Below are positions 26,840-36,095 of a DNA stretch of 64,000 nucleotides, one piece after another. Within the stretch, counting starts at the first letter, position 1; the number at the start of each line of letters is the position of its first letter. The notes below the pieces were generated by a model. The model saw nothing but the letters and a program-made list of their open reading frames with translations. It did no database searches and was not told the DNA's origin. The position numbers and the translations under genes are program-made. The stretch is from Streptomyces qinglanensis (GTDB lineage: Bacteria > Actinomycetota > Actinomycetes > Streptomycetales > Streptomycetaceae). The stretch covers positions 108,523 to 172,522 of the forward strand of contig NZ_FOGO01000017.1 in the NCBI RefSeq assembly GCF_900111245.1, written 5' to 3'.

Positions 26840-29076
26840 CCGCGCCCACGAGCACGGCGACGGCAGTCGGGCAGGACCTGGCACGCCTGGACGGCCGGCC
26901 CAAGGTCACCGGCAGTGCCCGCTACTCCACCGAGGTGCCGGCCCCGGGTGCGGCCCACGCCTGCCTGGTGGGCTCCCGGATCGCCGCGGGCCGGGTGCTG
27001 GCCGTCGACGCGGAGGCCGCCCGCGCCGAGGAGGGCGTGCTGGCCGTCCTCACCCATGAGAACCTGCCCGGGATCGCCGAGCAGCCGCCTCTCGTGCCCT
27101 CCCTGGCCGGCACCGCGGCCCCCGGGCAGACGTTCTTCCCGATGCAGGACGACACCGTCCACTACGCGGGCCAGCACATCGCCGTGGTCGTCGCCGACAC
27201 CTGGGAGCGGGCGCGGCACGCGGCGCACCTGCTGCGGATCTCCTACGAGGAGACTCCCGCCACGACCACCTTCGAACAGGGGCGCGACCAGGCGTATGTG
27301 CCGGAACGGATCTTCGGCGGCTGGCTGCCGGGGCGGATCTCCCGCGGGGACGCCGACGCCGGACTGGCCGGGGCCGAGCTGCGGGTGGACGCCGCGTTCA
27401 CGTTCGCGGCCAACCACCACAACCCGCTGGAACCGTCGTGCACCACCGCCTGGTGGGAGGGGGACGAACTCGTCCTCCACGACGCGACCCAGGGGGTGAA
27501 CGCCACCCAGATCACCGTCGCCCGGCTGCTGGGCATCCCCCGCTCGAGGATCCGCGTCATCGGCCACTACGTCGGCGGCAGCTTCGGCTCCAAGGCGATG
27601 ATCCACGACCATCCGGCCCTGGCCGCGCTGGCGGCCCGGGCCGTCGGCCGACCGGTCAGACTCGCGCTCACCCGCGAGCAGATGTTCACCTCCGTCGGGC
27701 ACCGCGAGGAACAGGAGCAGCAGATCAGCCTCGGGGCGACCCGGGAGGGGCGGCTGACCGCGATCCGGCACCACAAGCTCTCGCCCACCTCGCACTTCGA
27801 CGACTGGGCCGAGCCCTCGATCGGGGTCTCCGCGCAGCTCTACGCCTGCCCCCACTTCGACGGCGTCTACCGCCTCTTCCGGGCCAACACCATGACCCCG
27901 ACCTTCATGCGGGCGCCAGGCGAGGCCAGCGGGCTGTTCGCGCTCGAGTGCGCGATGGACGAACTCGCCCACGAGCTGGGGCTGGACCCCGTGGAGCTGC
28001 GGCTGCGCAACTACGCCGATGCCAGTCCGATGACGGGGCAGCCCTGGTCCAGCAGCGGACTGCGGGAGTGCTACCGGCGCGGCGCGGCGCGCTTCGGCTG
28101 GCAGGACCGCGATCCGCGCCCGGGGGTACGGCGCGAGGGCGACTGGCTGATCGGCACCGGGATGGCCGCGGCCGGGTATCCCGTCGCCCCGCCGCCCACC
28201 CCGCAACGGGCCCGCGCCCGCCTCTACGACGACGGCACCGCTGTCGTGCAGGCCGCCACACCCGAGTTCGGCACGGGTGTGGTCACGGCCATGACCCAGG
28301 TCGCCGCCGACGCCCTCGGCATGCCGGTGGGGCGCTGCCGGTTCGAGGGCGGGGACACCGCGCTGCCCGACATCGCCGCCGCGGTCGGCTCCTCGGGCGC
28401 CGGCATGATCAGCGCCGCGGTGCACAGCGCCGGAACCGCCCTGCGGGAGCAGCTCGTCGCCCTGGCGGTCGCCGACCGCGGTTCCCCGCTGTACGGCCGG
28501 GACCCGGCCGAGGTCGCCGTACGGGACGGCGTCATGCGGGCCGGCAGCGCCGCCGAGTCCTACGCCGGACTGCTGCGGCGCACCGCCCGGCCGGACGCGG
28601 AGGCCACGGGGTCGTGGCAGCCGGACAGCGGGGCGCCGTACGCGATGATGACGTTCGGCGCGCAGTTCGCCGAGGTCGCCGTCGATCCGGAGCTGGGCCT
28701 GGTGCGGGTGCGCCGGATGACGGGCGCCTTCGCCCCCGGCCGGGTGATCAACCCCCGTACGGCGCGCGGCCAGTTGATGAGCGGCATGCTGTGGGGGCTG
28801 GGCCAGGCGCTGCTGGAGTCCAACCGCATGCGGCCGGGCACCGGCCGCTGGACCCACGCGAGCCTGGGCTCCTACCTGGTCGCCGTCAATGCCGACGCGC
28901 CCGAGGTCGAGGTCGAGCTGGTGGAGGTCGAGGACACCGTGGTCAATCCGCTCGGGGTCAAGGGCGTCGGCGAGATCGGCCAGGTGGGTGCGGCGGCGGC
29001 CATCGCCAACGCCGTCCACCACGCGACCGGGCGCCGGGTGCGTCAACTGCCGATCACAGTGGAGGCGCTGCTGTGA
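26836..29076 (+). CDS. Molybdenum hydroxylase large catalytic subunit (PaoC-like)
   Basis: Molybdopterin-binding subunit, 746 residues. It has the substrate-channel block GGSFGSK, the Mo-proximal TFMRAPGEASG, the QPWSSSG region and the catalytic base Glu in GVKGVGEIGQVG near the C-terminus. The AYxCSFR loop of CO dehydrogenase is absent, so oxidation of an aldehyde or aromatic heterocycle is more likely. Its ATG overlaps the stop of the FAD gene (ATGA), showing coupling. No XdhC/PaoD insertion chaperone is adjacent, so it must be supplied from elsewhere. Its last 34 bp overlap the end of the convergent ABC ATPase gene. Confidence 0.95.
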   Translation: MTAPTSTATAVGQDLARLDGRPKVTGSARYSTEVPAPGAAHACLVGSRIAAGRVLAVDAEAARAEEGVLAVLTHENLPGIAEQPPLVPSLAGTAAPGQTFFPMQDDTVHYAGQHIAVVVADTWERARHAAHLLRISYEETPATTTFEQGRDQAYVPERIFGGWLPGRISRGDADAGLAGAELRVDAAFTFAANHHNPLEPSCTTAWWEGDELVLHDATQGVNATQITVARLLGIPRSRIRVIGHYVGGSFGSKAMIHDHPALAALAARAVGRPVRLALTREQMFTSVGHREEQEQQISLGATREGRLTAIRHHKLSPTSHFDDWAEPSIGVSAQLYACPHFDGVYRLFRANTMTPTFMRAPGEASGLFALECAMDELAHELGLDPVELRLRNYADASPMTGQPWSSSGLRECYRRGAARFGWQDRDPRPGVRREGDWLIGTGMAAAGYPVAPPPTPQRARARLYDDGTAVVQAATPEFGTGVVTAMTQVAADALGMPVGRCRFEGGDTALPDIAAAVGSSGAGMISAAVHSAGTALREQLVALAVADRGSPLYGRDPAEVAVRDGVMRAGSAAESYAGLLRRTARPDAEATGSWQPDSGAPYAMMTFGAQFAEVAVDPELGLVRVRRMTGAFAPGRVINPRTARGQLMSGMLWGLGQALLESNRMRPGTGRWTHASLGSYLVAVNADAPEVEVELVEVEDTVVNPLGVKGVGEIGQVGAAAAIANAVHHATGRRVRQLPITVEALL

Positions 29077-29750
29077 CCCGGACCGGCCGCCAGGCGTCCG
29101 TCGTGGACCTCGGCGAGCCGGTCGACGGCGGACAGGTGGGCCCGCTCGTGGGTGACCAGGACGGTGGCCGTGCCCTGCCGGTGGGTGAGCCGCACGAGCA
29201 GGTCGAGGACCGCGGCTCCCCGCTCGTGGTCCAGGGCGCTGGTGGGCTCGTCGACCAGCAGCACGGTGGGGTCGTTCATCAGGGCGCGGGCGATGTTGAC
29301 GCGCTGGCGCTGACCGCCGGAGAGCTGGTGGGGGCGCCGGTCGGCCTGCCCGGTCAGGCCGACGGCCGCGAGCAGTTCCAGGGCGCGGGGGCGTGCCCGG
29401 GCCGCCGAGCGCCCGCCGAGCTGTGCCATGACCTGGAGCTGCTCGGCGGCGGTGAGCGAGGCCGGCAGGTTGGGCTGCTGGAAGACGATGCCGATGCGCT
29501 CCCGGCGCAGCGCGGTCAGCTCCCTGCGGCTCATGCCGGTGGTGTCGGTGCCGTCGACGGTCACCGTGCCGGAGTCGGGTCTGATGAGGGTGGCGGCCAC
29601 GGCGAGCAGACTCGACTTGCCGGAGCCGGAGGGACCGACGACGGCGGTGACGCTCCCCGCGGGCACCCGGAGGCTGACGCGGTCCAGCGCGGTCAGCACG
29701 CCGTCGCCGTCGGGGTAGGTGAGGGTGATGTCGGTCAACTCGAGGCTCAT
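29043..29750 (-). CDS. ABC exporter ATPase, MacB/LolD type
   Basis: ATP-binding subunit of 235 residues: Walker A GPSGSGKSS (about 38-46), Q-loop FQQPNLPASLT, signature LSGGQRQR, Walker B VLLVDEPTS and H-loop VTHERAH. It partners with the FtsX-type permease, whose stop overlaps this ATG (ATGA). Transport class 3 exporters of this type move lipoproteins or antimicrobial peptides, or act in resistance. A two-component system is divergent from the permease, an arrangement resembling peptide-sensing detoxification modules. The 3' end overlaps the molybdenum hydroxylase gene on the other strand. Confidence 0.95.
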   Translation of the reverse strand: MSLELTDITLTYPDGDGVLTALDRVSLRVPAGSVTAVVGPSGSGKSSLLAVAATLIRPDSGTVTVDGTDTTGMSRRELTALRRERIGIVFQQPNLPASLTAAEQLQVMAQLGGRSAARARPRALELLAAVGLTGQADRRPHQLSGGQRQRVNIARALMNDPTVLLVDEPTSALDHERGAAVLDLLVRLTHRQGTATVLVTHERAHLSAVDRLAEVHDGRLAAGPGHSSASTVIGS

Positions 29751-30838
29751 CGGGCACTCCCCAGTGCGGTCAGCGGGTCCACGGAGGTGATCCGGCGGAC
29801 GGAGAGGGCGGCCCCCAGCACACCGAGCAGGACGGTGACGGCGGCGGGGACCAGGACGGTGGCGGGGGTCAGCAGGAACGGCACCGCGGAGCCGGACAGC
29901 GCCGCACCGGCACCGGCGGCGAGGGCGGTGCCCAGCGCGGTGCCGCCGGCCAGCAGGAGCAGGGCCTGGCCGAGGGCGTCCCGCAGCAGGCGCGCGGTGG
30001 AGGCGCCCAGCGCCTTGAGGAGGGCGATGTCGCCGCTGCGCTGGATGGTCCACACCGTGAAGAAGGCGCCGATGACCAGCGCCGAGATGGCGTACAGGAA
30101 GCCGCGCATCAGCTGCAGGGAACCGTTCTCGGAGGTGTAGGAGCCGATCGCGGACAGCGAGTCGTCCTTGGCCAGGGTCCGGGTGCCCGCCTCCCGGTCG
30201 GTGGCGGGGATGTCCGCCCCCGCCGCGGTGCGCAGGGCGACGACGGTCGCCGCGGGGCCGTCGGATCCGGCCCCGGCGGGCAGCACGGTCCGCTGCCAGG
30301 CACGCAGGCCGGTGAAGATCACCGGAGTGTGGCTGAAGGAGGCGTCACCGGCGACGGCGGCCGCGGTCAGCCGGTGTCCGGACAGGGAGAAGCTGTCGCC
30401 GACGCGGACGCCGAGGGCGTCGGCGGCGCCCCGCGAGAGCACCGCGGAGTTCCCGTCGATGCGGTGGCCGTCCGGGGCGAGCTCGGAGCCGGGGCGCACC
30501 CCGAACGCCGAGACCCCGGCGCTCCGGGTTCCGAAGGTGGCTCTGGTGGTGCGGATGCCGAGGGGTTCCGCGCGGGTGACCCCGGGGGCGTCGGCCCAGG
30601 TGCGCCACTGGCGGCGGGTGACGGTGGAGTCGGCGTAGGAGGGATCCTCCCCGGAGCCGGGGGCGTCGAAGGCGATCCGGTCGGCGGGGAGCCCGGTGAT
30701 CGCGGAGGTGTTCTGCCGGCCGAGGCCCGCGGTCAGGCCGGAGAGCAGCCCGACCAGCAGGGTGAGAAGCACGATGACGGTTCCCATGAGGATGAACCGC
30801 CCCTTGGCGAACTTGAGGTCCCTCCAGGCGACGAACAC
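29747..30838 (-). CDS. FtsX/MacB-type ABC permease
   Basis: A 363-residue permease with one N-terminal helix (about 15-35), a large extracytoplasmic domain (about 40-240) and three C-terminal helices containing the FtsX signature (AISALVIGAFFTVWTIQRSGDIALLKALGAS). A single FtsX unit means it acts as a homodimer. It starts with GTG at 30838. Transcription begins in the 164-bp region shared with the histidine kinase. There is no extra long BceB-type loop, so it is nearer to the MacB/DevC group. Confidence 0.92.
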   Translation of the reverse strand: MFVAWRDLKFAKGRFILMGTVIVLLTLLVGLLSGLTAGLGRQNTSAITGLPADRIAFDAPGSGEDPSYADSTVTRRQWRTWADAPGVTRAEPLGIRTTRATFGTRSAGVSAFGVRPGSELAPDGHRIDGNSAVLSRGAADALGVRVGDSFSLSGHRLTAAAVAGDASFSHTPVIFTGLRAWQRTVLPAGAGSDGPAATVVALRTAAGADIPATDREAGTRTLAKDDSLSAIGSYTSENGSLQLMRGFLYAISALVIGAFFTVWTIQRSGDIALLKALGASTARLLRDALGQALLLLAGGTALGTALAAGAGAALSGSAVPFLLTPATVLVPAAVTVLLGVLGAALSVRRITSVDPLTALGSAR

Positions 30839-31002
30839 TGCTGCGGCCTGCTTTCATGCGACGGAACGGCTGGGCCCCCAGCGTCGCCGCTCCCCCGTCG
30901 CCGCGGCATCGCCCGCGGGAGGGCACTCCGCGGGCCGAAAGACGGCGGCCGGGTTCCATCTTTCGACAGAGGCGGCGCAGCGGCGGCTGCTCGTAGGCTG
31001 GA

Positions 31003-32217
31003 GTGGCCGTGAATACGCTGACTCCCACCACCCGGGCCCTGGCCTGGTGCCTGCACCTGCTCCTCGCCGGGCTCCTGGCCCTGGCCGCCGGACGTGCCGT
31101 GGCCGGCCACCGGCCGGAGGCGGCGGCCGTCGTCGCCGTCACCCTGCTGCTCGCCGCGGCGTACGCGGCGGGGCCGCTGCTGCCCGCCGTCGGCCGCTCC
31201 CGGCGGGCCGCCGCCGGATGGCTGGCCGCCCTGGGAGCGATCTGGCTGGGGCTGCTGGCCCTGTCGTCGGACGGGGTGTGGGTGGCCTTCCCGCTGTACT
31301 TCCTCCAGCTCCACCTGCTGCCCCGGCGCGGCGGGCTCGTCGCGGTGGCCGCCACCACGGCCGCCGCGATCGGTGCCTTCGCGGCGCACCAGGGTGCCTT
31401 CACCGTGGCGACAGCGCTGGGGCCGGCCCTGGGCGCGGCGGTCGCGGTGGCCGTCGTACGGGGCTACCAGGCGCTGTACCGGGAGAGCGAGCAGCGCCGC
31501 CGGCTGATCGAGGAGCTGACCGCGACCCGGGCCGACCTGGCCGCCGCCCAGCACGCGGCGGGGGTGCTGGAGGAGCGGGAACGCCTCGCCCGGGAGATCC
31601 ACGACACGCTCGCCCAGGGCCTCTCCAGCATCCAGTTGCTGCTGCGGGCGGCCGAGCGGGCCCTGCCCGGCCGTCCGCAGGCCGCCGGCGCGTACGTCGA
31701 CCAGGCCCGGAAGGCCGCCGTGGACAATCTCGCCGAAGCCCGCCGGTTCGTCGCCGCGCTCGCTCCGCCCGCGCTGGAGGGCGGCACGCTGGCCGGTGCG
31801 CTGGAGCGGCTGTGCGCGACCGTCTCGGCGCGCCATCCGCTGTCGGTCGGCTTCCATCTCACGGGCCGCCCGGTTCTCCTGCCCGCCTCGCACGAGGCCG
31901 CGCTGCTGCGGGTCGTCCAGTCCGCGCTGTCGAACACGGTGTCCCACGCCGGCGCCACCCGCGCGGAGGTCACGCTCAGCTACCTCGGGGAGCACGTCGC
32001 CGTGGACGTCGTGGACGACGGGACGGGCTTCGACCCGGACGGGCTGCCCGCCTCCGCACCGGGCACCGGCGGCTTCGGCCTCCCGGCCATGCGGGCCCGG
32101 ATGGCCGCGCTGGGCGGCAGCCTCGTCGTCGAGTCGGCACCGGGCAGCGGCGCCGCGCTGGCGGCCCAGCTTCCGGTACCGGCCGCACACCCGTCCGACG
32201 AGGAGGCCCGCCGGTGA
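31003..32217 (+). CDS. Sensor histidine kinase, NarL-system type (HisKA_3)
   Basis: Membrane kinase of 404 residues. Four to five hydrophobic helices lie in the first 150 residues with no sizeable extracytoplasmic loop, so it is an intramembrane-sensing type. A coiled region leads to the dimerisation/phosphoacceptor motif ERLAREIHDTLAQG and a HATPase domain with GTGFD and GFGLPAMRARM. GTG 31003 is used, but GTG 31009 is equally good. The stop overlaps the response-regulator start. It is divergent from the ABC exporter, which it probably controls. Confidence 0.94.
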   Translation: MAVNTLTPTTRALAWCLHLLLAGLLALAAGRAVAGHRPEAAAVVAVTLLLAAAYAAGPLLPAVGRSRRAAAGWLAALGAIWLGLLALSSDGVWVAFPLYFLQLHLLPRRGGLVAVAATTAAAIGAFAAHQGAFTVATALGPALGAAVAVAVVRGYQALYRESEQRRRLIEELTATRADLAAAQHAAGVLEERERLAREIHDTLAQGLSSIQLLLRAAERALPGRPQAAGAYVDQARKAAVDNLAEARRFVAALAPPALEGGTLAGALERLCATVSARHPLSVGFHLTGRPVLLPASHEAALLRVVQSALSNTVSHAGATRAEVTLSYLGEHVAVDVVDDGTGFDPDGLPASAPGTGGFGLPAMRARMAALGGSLVVESAPGSGAALAAQLPVPAAHPSDEEARR

Positions 32218-32849
32218 CCGGCAGTCCCGTCCGGCTGCTGCTGGCCGACGACCACCCCGTGGTCCGCGCGGGCCTGCGCGCCGTCCTGGAGACCGAACCG
32301 GGTCTCGCGGTGGTGGCCGAAGCCGCCACGGCCGAGGAGGCCGTCGCCCTCGCCGCCGGGGGCGGGATCGACGTGGTGCTGATGGATCTGCAGTTCGGTG
32401 CCGGGATGACCGGTTCGGAGGCCACTGCCGCCATCACCGCACGTCCCGGCGCACCGCGCGTCCTGGTCGTCACCACCTACGGCACCGACGCCGACACGCT
32501 GCCGGCCATCGAGGCAGGCGCCACCGGCTACCTCCTCAAGGACGCGCCGCCGGACGAACTGGCCGAGGCCGTACGCACCGCGGCCGCGGGCCGCACCACC
32601 CTCGCCCCCGCGGTCGCCGACCGCATCATGCGGCGGCTGCGCGCCCCGGGGACCGCCCTGACCCAGCGGGAGACCGAGGTGCTGAGCCTGGTCGCCGAGG
32701 GGCTGTCCAACAAGGACATCGGCCGGCGGCTCCACCTCACCGAAGGCACGGTCAAGTCCCATCTGGCGCGCATCTACGCCAAGCTGGACGTCGACTCCCG
32801 CACCGCGGCCGTGGCCGCCGCCACGGATCTGGGCTTCATCCGCCGCTGA
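32214..32849 (+). CDS. Response regulator, NarL/LuxR type
   Basis: A 211-residue two-domain regulator. The receiver domain has Asp12/Asp13, phosphoacceptor Asp58 (VLMDLQF) and Lys in YLLKDAPP; the C-terminal LuxR helix-turn-helix reads LTQRETEVLSLVAEGLSNKDIG and GTVKSHLARIYAKL. Its GTG overlaps the kinase stop (GTGA), so the pair is translationally coupled. The likely target is the divergent exporter promoter at 30839-31002. Confidence 0.95.
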   Translation: MTGSPVRLLLADDHPVVRAGLRAVLETEPGLAVVAEAATAEEAVALAAGGGIDVVLMDLQFGAGMTGSEATAAITARPGAPRVLVVTTYGTDADTLPAIEAGATGYLLKDAPPDELAEAVRTAAAGRTTLAPAVADRIMRRLRAPGTALTQRETEVLSLVAEGLSNKDIGRRLHLTEGTVKSHLARIYAKLDVDSRTAAVAAATDLGFIRR

Positions 32850-32855
32850 CCGGCT

Positions 32856-32922
32856 GCCGGGCCGGCGTTCGCGTGGGCCCTCGCACTGCTGCGTGGACCC
32901 TCGCGCTGCTCCCCGGCCCGGC
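32856..32922. repeat. 20-bp tandem duplication inside an inverted repeat
   Basis: Two adjacent 20-bp copies at 32871-32890 and 32891-32910 differ at two positions. They are flanked by a 10-bp inverted repeat, GCCGGGCCGG (32856-32865) and its complement (32913-32922). The structure lies between two convergent genes and may serve as a bidirectional terminator with a large loop. Confidence 0.6.
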
Positions 32923-32960
32923 CGGCGGGGCGGTCCGCATCGTGCCCGTGCAGGGCGTCA

Positions 32961-33851
32961 TCAGGCGGCGCCGCGGCTGTCGCTCGCCGCGTACAGCAGT
33001 TCGCGCACCTCGGGCAGCGCCTCGTCGGCGGTGCTCCACACCAGCCGCAGCGCGAGGTCGGGGGCGGGCAGCCCGAGCCGGACCAGACGGCCCTGCGCCA
33101 GCCCGTCCTCGACCGCGAACCGGGGCAGCAGTGCGATGCCCAGCCCCTGCTCCGCCCACGCCCGCATCACCGGCACCCCGCCCGCGTCCACCCGCTCGAC
33201 CCCGGGGCCCAGCAACTGGTCGGCGACCAGGCGGAAGGAGCACTGCGCCACGTTGACCAGCAGCCGCTCGCCCGCCAACTCGGCCGCCCGCAGCGGGCGC
33301 CCGGCCAGCGGGTGCCCGGGAGCGGCCACCAGGTCCAGCGGGACGGCACCGACGTCCAGGCTCGAGAGCGACGCCGCGGGGAGGGGGAAGCCCAGCCCGC
33401 CGAGGGCCTCGCCCCGGTCCAGGAGCAGCGCCGCGGTCAGGGTCCCCGCGGCGACCTCGTCGAGCAGCACGCCGCGCCCGGTGGCGACGCGCACCTCGAC
33501 TCCGAGACCGGGCCGCCGGCGGGCGAACCGGCGCAGCAGCGCCGGTACGCAGGTGGCCGCGATGGTCTCCAGCGCGCCGAGCCGCAGTGCGCGTACCGCA
33601 CCCCGCACCTCGCCGAGGGCCTGCTCGGACTGGCGGAGCAGCAGTGCCGCCCAGTCCACCAATCGGTCGCCCGCGGCCGTCGTACGCATGCCGTGCGCCG
33701 TACGCGCGAAGAGGGCGACCCCCATCGTCTCCTCCAGCGCCCGGATGTGCGCGGAGACCGACGAGGGGGCGAGAGCGAGCGCGTGTGCGGCCTCGGTGAC
33801 CGTGCCGTGCTTCACCACCGCCTCGAAGGTGCGGAGTTGCCGCAGTTCCAT
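32961..33851 (-). CDS. LysR-family transcriptional regulator
   Basis: A 296-residue regulator with helix-turn-helix at 1-60 (MELRQLRTFEAVVKHGTVTE and SSVSAHIRALEETMGVALF) and a sensor domain from about 90. ATG 33851 matches the family start. It is divergent from the MFS drug-exporter-like gene 96 bp away, which is its most likely target. The sensor domain has Cys in the VAQCSF segment, but nothing indicates a redox switch. Confidence 0.93.
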   Translation of the reverse strand: MELRQLRTFEAVVKHGTVTEAAHALALAPSSVSAHIRALEETMGVALFARTAHGMRTTAAGDRLVDWAALLLRQSEQALGEVRGAVRALRLGALETIAATCVPALLRRFARRRPGLGVEVRVATGRGVLLDEVAAGTLTAALLLDRGEALGGLGFPLPAASLSSLDVGAVPLDLVAAPGHPLAGRPLRAAELAGERLLVNVAQCSFRLVADQLLGPGVERVDAGGVPVMRAWAEQGLGIALLPRFAVEDGLAQGRLVRLGLPAPDLALRLVWSTADEALPEVRELLYAASDSRGAA

Positions 33852-33947
33852 GCCCCCGCCTCTTCCCCGTGGCCGTGCGGATTTCCCGAACGGAGTGTAC
33901 GGCCGGGCCGGTGGAGCGCGGAGCGCGGTGGGCGCACAGTGCCCGGC

Positions 33948-35327
33948 ATGACGCTCGACAAACACCTTCCGCCGCCGGGCACGGCCGGCCGGCCGCGCCC
34001 CGCGGTCCGGCGGCGCCGGGGAACCGTACTGGCGGGAATCTCGCTCGGCTACTTCATGGTCCTGCTCGACACCACCGTGCTGTCGGTCGCCGAGCCGGAC
34101 CTGGCAGCCTCCCTGCACACCTCGGTGGCCGGTCTCCAATGGGCGGCCAACAGCTACACGGTGGTCTTCGCCGCGCTGCTGCTGTCGGCCGGGGCACTGG
34201 CCGACCGGCTCGGCGCGCACCGGGTCTTCCGCACCGGTGCGGCCCTGTTCGCGGTGGGTTCGGCACTGTGCGCCCTCGCCCCCACCGTCGGTGCCCTGAT
34301 CGGGATGCGCGCGCTGCTGGGTGCCGCGGCCGCCGCCTGCGTGCCCTCGTCGCTGGCGCTGATCGGCCGCCTCTACCCGGACCGGAGCCAGCACGCGCGG
34401 GCCGTCGCGGCCTGGGCGGCGATCAGCGGCGCCGCGGTGGCCACCGGACCGCTGGCGGGCGGCGCACTGGTCGGCGCCGCCGGTTGGCGGGCCGTCTTCC
34501 TGATCAACGTCCCGCTCGGTGCGGCGGTGCTGGCGCTGACGGCCACCCGGAGCCTGCACTGCCCGCGGGGAGACCGGCAGTTGGACTGGCCGGCCCAGTT
34601 GGCGGCGTGCGCCTGTCTGGCACTGGTCACCGACGGGCTCATCGCCGCCGGTGCGGCAGCCTGGCCGCACACCGCCGCGGCGCTGGGCGGCGCCGCCGTC
34701 ACCGGTGCGGCCTTCGCGCGGCTGGAGCGGCGCAGCACGGCACCCGTGCTGAACCGGGCACTGCTGGGCGCCGGAGCCGCGCGGGCCGGTCTGGCCGCAG
34801 GGGCGGCGGTCAACTTCGCCTTGGCGGGCAGCCTCTTCGTGCTGCCCCTCCTCCTCACCGACCGCGGCATGTCGGCGCTGGAGACGGGGCTCGCCTTTCT
34901 GCCGCTGACGGTCCCGTTCGCCGTGAACCCGCCGCTGACCGGCCGGATCGTGGCCAGGAGGGGTCCGCGGCCGCCGGTGCTCGGCGGGCTCGTGCTGCTC
35001 GCCGCCGGGGGCGCCGTGCTCGCAGTGGCCACGTGGGCCCGGGCACCGTACGGCTGGCTGGCCGCGGGGCTGCTGCTGACCGGGCTCGGTGTGTCGTTCG
35101 CGCTGCCCGCGCTGGTCACGGCCGTGGCCGGTGCCGCACCGCCGGGCGCGGGCGGTTCCGTGGGAGGCATCCTCAACGCGGCCCGGCAGACGGGTGCGAG
35201 CCTCGGCATCGCTGCCATGGGCGCGCCTCTCGCGGCGGGCACCGGTTCGGCCCCCTGGGCGTTCGCCGTGGCGGCGGTGGTGTGTGCCGGGGCGGCTGCC
35301 TGGTTCGGCGGCGTACAGCGTCGGTGA
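33948..35327 (+). CDS. MFS transporter, EmrB/QacA (DHA2) type
   Basis: A 459-residue integral membrane protein with about 14 helices. Motif A-like LLSAGALADRLGAHRVF follows helix 2, and the motif D1 region LDTTVLSVAEPDLAASL lies at helix 1, both typical of DHA2 proton-driven multidrug exporters. The motif C region GAAVATGPLAGGALVGAAGW is clear in helix 5. It is divergent from a LysR gene, a common layout for inducible drug or metabolite export. The substrate is unknown. Confidence 0.92.
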   Translation: MTLDKHLPPPGTAGRPRPAVRRRRGTVLAGISLGYFMVLLDTTVLSVAEPDLAASLHTSVAGLQWAANSYTVVFAALLLSAGALADRLGAHRVFRTGAALFAVGSALCALAPTVGALIGMRALLGAAAAACVPSSLALIGRLYPDRSQHARAVAAWAAISGAAVATGPLAGGALVGAAGWRAVFLINVPLGAAVLALTATRSLHCPRGDRQLDWPAQLAACACLALVTDGLIAAGAAAWPHTAAALGGAAVTGAAFARLERRSTAPVLNRALLGAGAARAGLAAGAAVNFALAGSLFVLPLLLTDRGMSALETGLAFLPLTVPFAVNPPLTGRIVARRGPRPPVLGGLVLLAAGGAVLAVATWARAPYGWLAAGLLLTGLGVSFALPALVTAVAGAAPPGAGGSVGGILNAARQTGASLGIAAMGAPLAAGTGSAPWAFAVAAVVCAGAAAWFGGVQRR

Positions 35328-35463
35328 CCGGTCGCGCGCGGGGAGGGAGAGAGGGGGCGGGCCACCGTGCGGCCGTCGATTCCCCAGTGGGCCTCGCGGG
35401 CGGTCCGTGCGTGCGGGGGGAGGCGGTCTTCAACACCCGGGCTCTCCGGCCCATAGTCGGATC

Positions 35464-36036
35464 ATGAGTGCCTCATCGGATCGTCCCCGCCGCCCGCGCA
35501 ACGCACCGGCGGCAGCCGCGGCCCGCCGCTCCGCTGACGTACGCGAGGCGGCGGCCGCCGTGCTGACCGGCGTCGTGGCCCTGTACATCGCCTTGGTGGC
35601 GTTCGGGAACATCACCGACTTCGACACGAACCGGGAGTTCGTCCGGCATGTGCTGGCGATGGACACCACCTTCCGGGACGAGGACATGATGTGGCGCGCG
35701 GTCACTTCACGCGGGTGGCAGGACGCGGCCTACGTCGCGATCGTCGTGTGGGAGTCGGCCGCAGCGCTGCTGCTGATCGCGGCAACCGGGCTGTGGCTGC
35801 CGCGCGGGAACCGGCGCCGTGCCCGTTCGCTGTCCAGCGCGGGCCTGTTGATGCTCCTCGTCCTGTTCGGTGCGGGGTTCCTCTCACTCGGCGGGGAGTG
35901 GTTCGCCATGTGGCAGTCGGAGAAGTGGAACGGGCTGGATGCGGCCACCCGCGTCGTGCTGCTGAGCGGGCTCGCGCTGCTGACCGTGCACTCCGCGCGG
36001 GAGCACCCGGACCCGGCGGGCTGCGGCACGGACTGA
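35464..36036 (+). CDS. DUF2165 family membrane protein
   Basis: A 190-residue protein with four hydrophobic helices. It matches the DUF2165 family pattern: ALYIALVAFGNITDF, the VRHVLAMDTTF loop, WESAAALLLIAA, and the highly conserved LGGEWFAMWQSEKWNG near the end. An N-terminal Arg/Ala-rich extension of about 28 residues precedes the first helix. The function of the family is unknown. It is a single gene followed by a strong terminator. Confidence 0.88.
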   Translation: MSASSDRPRRPRNAPAAAAARRSADVREAAAAVLTGVVALYIALVAFGNITDFDTNREFVRHVLAMDTTFRDEDMMWRAVTSRGWQDAAYVAIVVWESAAALLLIAATGLWLPRGNRRRARSLSSAGLLMLLVLFGAGFLSLGGEWFAMWQSEKWNGLDAATRVVLLSGLALLTVHSAREHPDPAGCGTD

Positions 36037-36049
36037 CCGGAGCAGCAAC

Positions 36050-36095
36050 CGGAGCGGGCCGGGGTGGGGGCACGTCCCCTCCCCGGCCCGCTCCG
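36050..36095 (+). terminator. Strong terminator after the DUF2165 gene
   Basis: A 20-bp stem with 19 matches (arms 36050-36069 and 36076-36095, 6-nt loop GCACGT) begins 14 bp after the stop codon. Confidence 0.85.

Noticed and set aside
26386..29757. 1123-codon open frame on the minus strand across the molybdenum hydroxylase operon
   Set aside because: It is antisense to three clearly conserved genes; its composition (Arg, Gly, Pro, Val, His-rich) is the usual by-product of G/C-rich third codon positions, and no domain is recognisable.
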